Part shown: positions 57,441 through 64,000 of the stretch, in pieces
How the letters are laid out: each line of letters opens with the position of its first letter
Numbering within the stretch: the first letter of the stretch is position 1
Origin: Siphonodentalium dalli
Taxonomy: Eukaryota; Mollusca; Scaphopoda; Gadilida; Siphonodentaliidae
Length of the DNA stretch: 64,000 nt
Assembly (NCBI GenBank): GCA_032622095.1
Contig: CP136068.1
Location: 5,371,314 to 5,435,313 of the forward strand
Direction of reading: 5' to 3'
Translations under genes and position numbers: made by a program
Notes under the pieces: generated by a model
What the model was told of the DNA's origin: nothing
The model's input: the letters and a program-made list of their open reading frames with translations, nothing else
The model's database searches: none

Positions 57441-58439
57441 CCATGATGTTGCATTTTGCCCCAGCCATGTCTGCAACGTGCCCCAAGATGGGGCAAGTTG
57501 TAACATCATTTTTTGGGGTGACTCTGGGGCTTATGCCTGCAATATATATGCATCTGTCATAATTCCACCCATGCCATATGATCATACTAACATGTATATA
57601 CCCATAGCTTAGCCGACTCTCCCCACTACCTGACTGATTTTAGAACTACTCTTCACAGTTTGAAAAATGTTGCAACTTGCCCCGGTCTCCCCTACCCCTT
57701 TAACTATCAAAAAGCCATGTGTAAAATAGACTTAAACATACATACTGTTCTGCCCTAAGTAAATGGCCCATCTAACTGAAGTGGCACCTCAGTTTAACTG
57801 CGTTCCGTTTTAACCTAACCGCAGTTATAAGATGCGTTTAAAACGCAAGAGAACCGAATAAATTGTGCGGTTAAAACGGATACGTCGCGGTTAAACCGGT
57901 ATATGTCGCTCTTAATGGAACAGATACCATATGGCGTATATGGCGTGTCATGATTTAGTTGCCATGCTCGTTAGACAAGTTAGCACAAATATCATGGCAG
58001 TGTCCCTTTCAATATCAATATTTTTTGTTGTGGATCTTCTATTTATTTTGGATAAATAGAACAGACATTCATATACCAATATTTTATGTTTTGGGTAAAC
58101 GGAAGATTGTGATGTATGGTGTGAAAAAATAAAAGTGTTTTTGTGTGTTTTATTTATTTTTGGATTTCTTTTTATTATAACGTTGTATACTTTACAGTAG
58201 CCTTTTGGTGAAAATAATAGTTGGGCTAACCCCGACAGGTAATCGGAATTCTTACGGCCCATTATCGACTTTAACCATCAATAAAATAAATATTTATATA
58301 ATTATATATAAATATAATTATTCGACAATTTAGCTGACGAGTGCCAGTCACTTTCAATGCAAGGAAACGCGTTTAAAATGGAAAAACCGCAAAACGGAAA
58401 AAACGCATTCAAACGGATCAAATGGCCACTGAATTTCAA

Positions 58440-59602
58440 ACGGATTCGAGTGGATAATTATTATCGAATCAGGTAAATGATATTCGATTTCGAATCGAAT
58501 TCGAATCGAATCAGACACCGTGTTGAAATGTGAGGAGTTCATAAACAAAACGTAAATACTTATGAGAGAATTCATCGTACACCTCGGCAGTAATCCCGTG
58601 TGGAGTTGTCAACCGGAAGCCATTCATTTTATTCACAGAAACAGCCGAATATGGACTATGTAATATGGAAATAAGTTGTGATTACTCAAAATCGGGAATG
58701 ATACATCGGAAGTTCGGAACGAGTCATTTGCGCTACTGCTGGTGGTTGTATTTTGTATCTATAAATCTATTATACCACAACTTGTGTACCCGACTAAAAC
58801 ATTCAAGGAACAGGGAGCATAAGATTCTACTGGAGCCTGGCTATATCAATTCAAATCTCGAAAGTTGGACTCTTGGAAGCATATTTAATAGCTCAGAGAC
58901 TAGTATGCTGACGACTACAGTATGGCCTCTTAGTAATCAGTAATGCTGAAGGGTCAAGTTCCAACTTCCACCACCTACAAGCATTAGGGTACCTGAGTTA
59001 GGCACGTGGAAACGAGTTCAACTAGAGTATAGGCCTACCCGAACTAAACGCGAGAGGACGAATGAAAGATCGTACTCGGCGAAAAAACTTAACTTCAAAC
59101 AGGCAACGTCAACTCAGAAATCTGGTGCTATATTTGTTGCAAATTGGTTTCTTCAGCGACAATCGGTCAATTTGGTCAAACCATCGGAAGTCGGGTATAT
59201 ATATACTCTTACTCTAGTTCCCGCGTGCACAAACTCGGATACCCTAATGCGGCAATGCCTATGTGTGGTGGCCCCTTCACTAGCCTTCAACTTTAGTAGT
59301 AGTCTACAACAGGCGACCCCAGGCCAACGCGTTGTTGAATCGTTGAGCATCATATCCGTTCCTGTTCCGAATTTTTCAATTTACCTATACATGTAGTCAT
59401 GTACTTAATTTGTACTAGGTATCGGGGACAGGGAGGTTAAAATAACGGGATGGCTCGTTTCCTAATCATACAACCATCAACTGGTCACTAGCATATTCGA
59501 TCTAGGTATTCGGTAACGTCAACGAGATATTCGAAATCGAATCGAATCGAATCGCACGAACGATTCAAAATTTCGAATCGAATTCGAATATTCGCATGGC
59601 CC
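58440..59602. repeat. Pair of TCGAATTCGA-rich blocks, possible hAT relic
   Basis: 58460-58513 (GATTTCGAATCGAATTCGAA) and 59527-59602 (GAAATCGAATCGAATCGAAT … CGAATATTCGCATGGCCCTA) are partly inverted and rich in self-complementary words. The right block ends in GAATATTCGCATGGCCCTA, whose inverse resembles hAT termini of the TAGGG(C/G)…GCGAATATTCGAA kind. No matching left terminus or 8-bp duplication was found, so the element is incomplete or misread. Confidence 0.35.
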
Positions 59603-60010
59603 TAATAATCATATAATAATATAAAGTGGGGGTTAGAGTCCCACACATGCATCATAAATGTAAAGTGCGGGAAAGAAAATGCGTTTAAACTGAACAACCG
59701 CACTCTTCAAACGTCGGGCATTATTCGGATATCGGAAACCGATATTTAAGTTTTCCGATCTTGCATTCGTTGCTATATAATCATAATTAACTACAAACGT
59801 GACACGCCAGCTAGATTCGCGAATTGCGTATGTACTATTACTAGTATTAAATTCAGCACTCTACTTTGCTTCAAACATAAGCATGTTTTTTCTCTCAAGC
59901 CGAACAACGGACGTACCTCGCTGGACAAAACAAGTGTACAATGCCACCGCGGTGTACTTGCCGTTCGGCCGCGGTGTCACTTTGTGGAACCGCGGCTGAG
60001 CACCGCGGCC

Positions 60011-60142
60011 GAACGGCAAGTACACCGCGGTCGAACGGCAAGTACACCGCGGTCGAACGGCAAGTACACCGCGGTCGAACGGCAAGTACACCGCGGCCGA
60101 ACGGCAAGTACACCGCGGCCGAACGGCAAGTACACCGGGGTT
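60011..60142. repeat. 22-bp subterminal array, 6 copies (left)
   Basis: Six head-to-tail units, GAACGGCAAGTACACCGCGG plus two bases, start at 60011, 60033, 60055, 60077, 60099 and 60121. An inverted copy (CCGCGGTGTACTTGCCGTTC) lies at about 59946-59968, so the block can fold back. Arg/Thr-rich frames here are products of the repeat. Confidence 0.95.
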
Positions 60143-62542
60143 AGATTCCTGGTTTGTATCGTCTTTTTTTCTCGAGTTTAAAACATGTTTTATTAGTAGA
60201 AATATACGAAGGTTAGTATTTTTAATTACAGGAAATTTAAATCCGTACATAATATCGGCTTTAAGGTCATTATGCAAATCACATTTATATTTAACCCAAC
60301 TGTTTCAACGATCTAACGTACCGGTAGATTTTAATGGAACTTTGTTGTCAAATATAAAAAAAACTTCATGCGTCGATCCTGTGCATGCTAGCACGTCGAC
60401 ATACACCTGTCAATCATCCAGGATTAGTTTGTGAGATTTTATTCTCTGCTTCAATTGGTTGGCTGTGGGAGGAGCTTACCGATATTTTGTTCTAATGTGG
60501 TATGCTTTGACACCATAACCGAGATTTGGTAAATAAAATGATTCCCATGTTTTTATTAGAGTTGCTATTATTTTTGAAAAAAAATATGATCAAATGAGCA
60601 TATTAAATAAAAGTGTTATATTATCGATCCATATATGTGGCAAATCCATTGCCAAGTAAAAATTAATTGCCAGAAACTGAAAATACGCGACATTTTACAC
60701 TTTGCTCGATCTATAAGTCCACGGTATTTGCCACCAGAGTAATGAGAGGATGGACTGAATAAAGATTACACAAACAATGTGTGTTGAAAAACAAATTAGA
60801 AGTGTGATGGGACACGTGTATAAGGTCAAAAGGAATAATGCACACGTTTCCCCGAACGGACACCCCGAAATTAGGGGTGGGCGGTAAGCTTTTCAATTCA
60901 TTTAATGTTTTCCGTTTTATTATGCATTAACAAGCTATTGAAAATACACCATTTATTGTATTCTCTACCAACATTCCTAAATATAAGAATTTAGTCATCA
61001 TATTCAAATAACAAATTTCATGTTGACAAGTTTTGAAAACCACTAGCCCTGATCAGAAAATGCAGATAATTCGGGGAAAACCTCGCGTGCACAAACAACC
61101 ACGCGGTCAATACGTCATGAATGCGTTTATTACTGGTATAATTTATGTAGGAATCTGGATTTTAAAAACCAGACAGATATGACATATATTGACAAGTATA
61201 GTATCTCAACAAACATGCTTACTGTAATAGAGTTTCATAAATAAATAAACATTGGAATACACAGCGGCGCCGTATACGCCAATAAAAAAAACGGAGAACC
61301 ACGATTCTTTTGTTTTCGCAACAGCAGTACATTCTCAGATATTCCCGTTTTGTTGAAGCGATGCGCTCTGGTGCCGTGTTTCCCAGAAAGCCGATTAATT
61401 TAGCACAATTCTAATGATCCCATGATCTCCCTCCCATATCCGATCTATTGCAAATTCACAAAAACGAACCACGTGGTCGCTTTTATTCAATGGATGTATA
61501 AACCATGCATGCCTCATTAAATTTTTATTTTGTTATATATCCATTATAAAGTATTGTTTACGTATATTGCCACAAAAAATTGAGTGAAACCCTCGATTGG
61601 GAGGTTGATAACCGCCGTTAATTTTGCGCACATCTGTACATCTCAAATGCCAGGTGCACGCGATTACGTCAGCATTATTCAGAAACTGGGCGCGAGGAAT
61701 GTAGCAATGACATTGTTTGCTACATCGTAACTGTTTGAGTTAACATGATTATGACATGTCACTTTCTCCTCGATATTCCCTTTCAAGTTTTATCAAAGTT
61801 CAATTGGCATGCTGTCGCAGTTTTGTCTTTAAAGTAACCACGGTATTGAAAGGATTTGAATATTTAATAGGTTCATAAAATCTTCGCGGGAGAAAAATAC
61901 CTGATCACGCACAAACGCTCTTTATTGTTCATTCTGAAGACAATTCTGGCACAGATTTTTATACATTCAATGGACGGCAGTGAATTCCAAAAGGAGGTCC
62001 ACATGGGTGGATGTTGTCAGTATATAATTCAAACCAAATAATAGTTGTAATTAATGTAAAAAAAAAAATATTTAACAAGAGAAAACAACATCACAATAAC
62101 AAATATTTCAACATGGGCAAACAAACAGTCCAAAGTAGGATGCGACAATCCTTATTTTATAATCAGTCTTAAATGACAGCATAGTGATTCAATTCTCTCA
62201 TGATGATGCTGCCACGTGTGCACGACATTCCAATGCTTATTTCTCAAAAAGACACCTGCTGCCAAATCTAGATGAAGTCTGTTGTCGGCAACATCACACT
62301 TCCGTGTCGCCTAATAATTATCAGCGGGAGCCTTTTCTAATCAGGATGGATTATGACACCTTGATTTTATGACAGTTTACTGGTGGGACGTACGTTGACT
62401 ACTTAAAAGATTATCACACCTTGTCACCATACAGATTAACCCTCAAACATATAATAGATCGTCTGACGGACGGTATTTAGACAATGGCCTCAATCAAGCC
62501 TCATTTATGGTGCCCTCTTTGTGTTTTTCAACATCATTCCAA

Positions 62543-62697
62543 GAACGGCAAGTACACCGCGGTCGAACGGCAAGTACACCGCGGCCCGAACGGCAAGTAC
62601 ACCGCGGCCGAACGGCAACTACACCGCGGCCGAACGGCAAGTACACCGCGGCTGAACGGCAAGTACACCGCGGCCGAACTGCAATCAGCCGGTGGAG
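62543..62697. repeat. 22-bp subterminal array, 7 copies (right)
   Basis: Units start at 62543, 62565, 62588 (one extra C), 62610, 62632, 62654 and 62676. The consensus is the same as the left array, in the same orientation on the + strand. Inverted copies follow (TTGCAGTTCGGCCGCGGTGG at about 62709). Confidence 0.95.
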
Positions 62698-63389
62698 CCG
62701 CGGTGTTGTTGCAGTTCGGCCGCGGTGGCAACGCAAACCGCACCGCGGTTAAGTGGACACTTGTTTTGTCCAGCGGGGTATACTAGAACATATACGTCAA
62801 AATTATACAGTTTTCAACAAGTCGGGATTAAAACATAAAATATATCGTGTTGAGTACCGATGGTGATAACAAAAACATACAATCAACTCCTGGTCGATTA
62901 TGAAGTTACCACTTTGCCGTGATCGCTAAAACACAAAACGATAACATACATTGGTAGATGCATGGGTAGTACCCCTCTCTTTCCCATTAAATATTCAAAT
63001 ACTGGAAGGTTAACGTTTACGTGCGAATTAACCGCAGTTAAGGGTTATTAACTGCGGTAACCTAACCGCATGTAACTGCGATAACCTAACCGCATGTAAC
63101 TGCGATGCCACCGCAGTTACGGCAAATAACTGCGGTGCGGTTATGGTTTAACCGCAGTTGTAAACGGATTATAACTGCAGTTAATGGATCATTTGCTTAG
63201 GGCATAACAGTATATTGACCCCGCAACAACCGGATTCCGAAATTAGAATAGTTGGGCTACATAGATATGGTGGTCGCTGAAATTCCCATTTCAGGTGACA
63301 CCTCGGGTAATGAGAGCCCATACTAAATACATGTATATGGATACCTATTTCCTAGTTTCAAACTCTACATTTTAAAGAGTGGGAGTTGC

Positions 63390-64000
63390 TTACACAATGA
63401 AGGTACCCAAAATCAAAAAGGTCAAAACTTTAAAACTTTTCTAAGTCAAGAATGGAATAACTTGGTGAAAATTATTTGTTGCACATCAGCAATATATTGG
63501 TAACAATATCTAGAGTTTCAATTCTCTACATTCGAAACTGTGGGAGGAGTTGATTACAAAATGAAGTGACCCATAATGTGTGATGGATAAACAAACAGAC
63601 GGACAGAAGGACACTTGAACAGCCAGACATATGGCTAGATGGACAAACCGACAGACAAACAGACAGATGCAGTCAATCCAGTATACTCCCCATTTTCTTT
63701 GAAAAGTTGGGGTATAATTATATACATGTAGTAATTTCCATTGAATTCTGATTGATAGTCAAAATTATCCTGACAACCTGGAGGGACGAAATGATAGTTT
63801 TGGGAGTTCCAGTTTGTGGGACCTTCAGCAAGAGTTATGAGACTTCCTGAGTCAAAAAAGGGCCATAACTCCTGAAAATTTAGGAAAAATTTGAAATTGA
63901 CCAAACATGTTTCTGGGAATTTTTCCAGTTTATGGGACTTTTCAAAAGTCTCACAAAAATAATGTATCTGTCCAGGAGTGTCCAATAATGTCTATGTCAA
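63390..64000 (+). repeat. Modular repeat with (GACA)n tail and hairpin; next module starts
   Basis: Two units share AGAGTGGGAGTTGCTTACAC or GTGGGAGGAGTTGATTACAA, followed by ACAGACGGACAGAAGGACAC … AGACAAACAGACAGATGCAG (63593-63670) and the hairpin TATACTCCCCATTTTC-TTT-GAAAAGTTGGGGTATA (63679-63716). From 63840 another module begins (GGGCCATAACTCC) and runs off the window. Confidence 0.85.

Larger units (their letters stand above)
59916..62778. mobile_element. 2.86-kb TIR element (nested), TA-flanked, with 22-bp subterminal arrays
   Basis: The left terminus CCTCGCTGGACAAAACAAGT and the right terminus, inverted, CCCCGCTGGACAAAACAAGT agree over about 25 bp with two differences. TA flanks both ends (59914-59915 and 62779-62780). 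Each terminus is followed by CCGCGGTG-type words and an array of 22-bp units. The 2.4-kb centre (60145-62540) is AT-rich with no convincing frame. It lies inside the element at 57745-63210, so it is the younger insertion. Confidence 0.75.
57745..63210. mobile_element. 5.5-kb TIR element (outer), TA-flanked, no transposase frame
   Basis: The left end CTGTTCTGCCCTAAGTAAAT and the right end, inverted, CTGTTATGCCCTAAGCAAAT match over about 40 bp with a few differences. TA lies just outside both (57743-57744 and 63211-63212). Inside each end is a GC-richer zone of self-complementary words: AACCGCAGTTA, GCGGTTAAAACGG and GTTTAAAACGC on the left (57790-57905); AACCGCAGTTAA, TAACTGCGGTAA and AACCGCATGTAACTGCGAT on the right (63025-63185). 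The interior has no transposase-like frame and contains other elements, including one nested at 59916-62778. Class: DNA transposon, superfamily unknown, non-autonomous. Confidence 0.65.

Noticed and set aside
59861-60277. 138-codon minus-strand frame rich in RPRCTCRS repeats
   Set aside because: It is a translation of the 22-bp array, whose length and lack of stops create open frames in several phases. The similar frames at 62484-62786 have the same cause.
1-64000. tRNA, rRNA, snRNA or tRNA-derived SINE
   Set aside because: I looked for GGTTCRANNCC B-boxes and for known rRNA/snRNA landmarks on both strands and saw none that convinced me; a covariance-model scan would be needed to exclude them.

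Overview
This window looks like AT-rich, repeat-dense genomic DNA from a mollusc, most probably a bivalve. The evidence is: eukaryotic splice signals; a jockey-superfamily LINE; Tc1/mariner and hAT elements; and many copies of short modular repeats built on phrases such as GGGCCATAACTC or CCAAGATGGCTGC, followed by (GACG)n runs and a terminal hairpin, a style I associate with bivalve genomes. The species cannot be fixed from sequence alone. There are no bacterial-type operons. Most open frames longer than 60 codons are chance frames inside repeats.

Layout. 0-5 kb: a minus-strand LINE (1-3291) sits inside a decayed minus-strand gene of an uncharacterised Cys/His-rich invertebrate family (3292-4456), with a possible upstream exon ending at 5160. 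6.4-7.6 kb: an internally deleted Tc1-like transposon with TIRs of about 210 bp. 13.4-26.1 kb, and probably up to 52.3 kb: a minus-strand host gene, seen as exons 52283-52158(?), 26095-25913, 20783-20268 and 13563-13431, all with compatible phases; the protein is helical and Armadillo-like. Its introns carry most of the repeats, including a very homogeneous satellite (35 x 50 bp, 20841-22590) that ends 57 bp before a splice acceptor. 13.7-16.0 kb (+): a decayed gene of another uncharacterised, possibly transposase-like family, split by a 991-bp hAT element with a perfect 8-bp target duplication.

26-57 kb: modular tandem repeats, a three-monomer higher-order array (31.3-33.3 kb) flanked by clusters of a 20-bp palindrome, a 127-bp palindromic MITE, a long foldback hairpin (40.0-40.2 kb), degenerate minisatellites, and a 2.0-kb TIR element (44896-46922) that encloses two coding-like fragments. 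Near 52.5-53.0 kb there is a promoter-like cluster (RFX X-box, CCAAT, CRE, YY1-like) just upstream, on the minus strand, of the most 5' candidate exon. 57.7-63.2 kb: two nested TIR elements, each flanked by TA and each with GC-rich subterminal repeat arrays.

Two window-wide patterns stand out. Every (GACG)n-tailed modular repeat I could find lies in the same (+) orientation, opposite to the host gene. Several otherwise different repeat families end in hairpins with the same C-TTC-G apex. All family assignments are from memory of motifs; no search was run.
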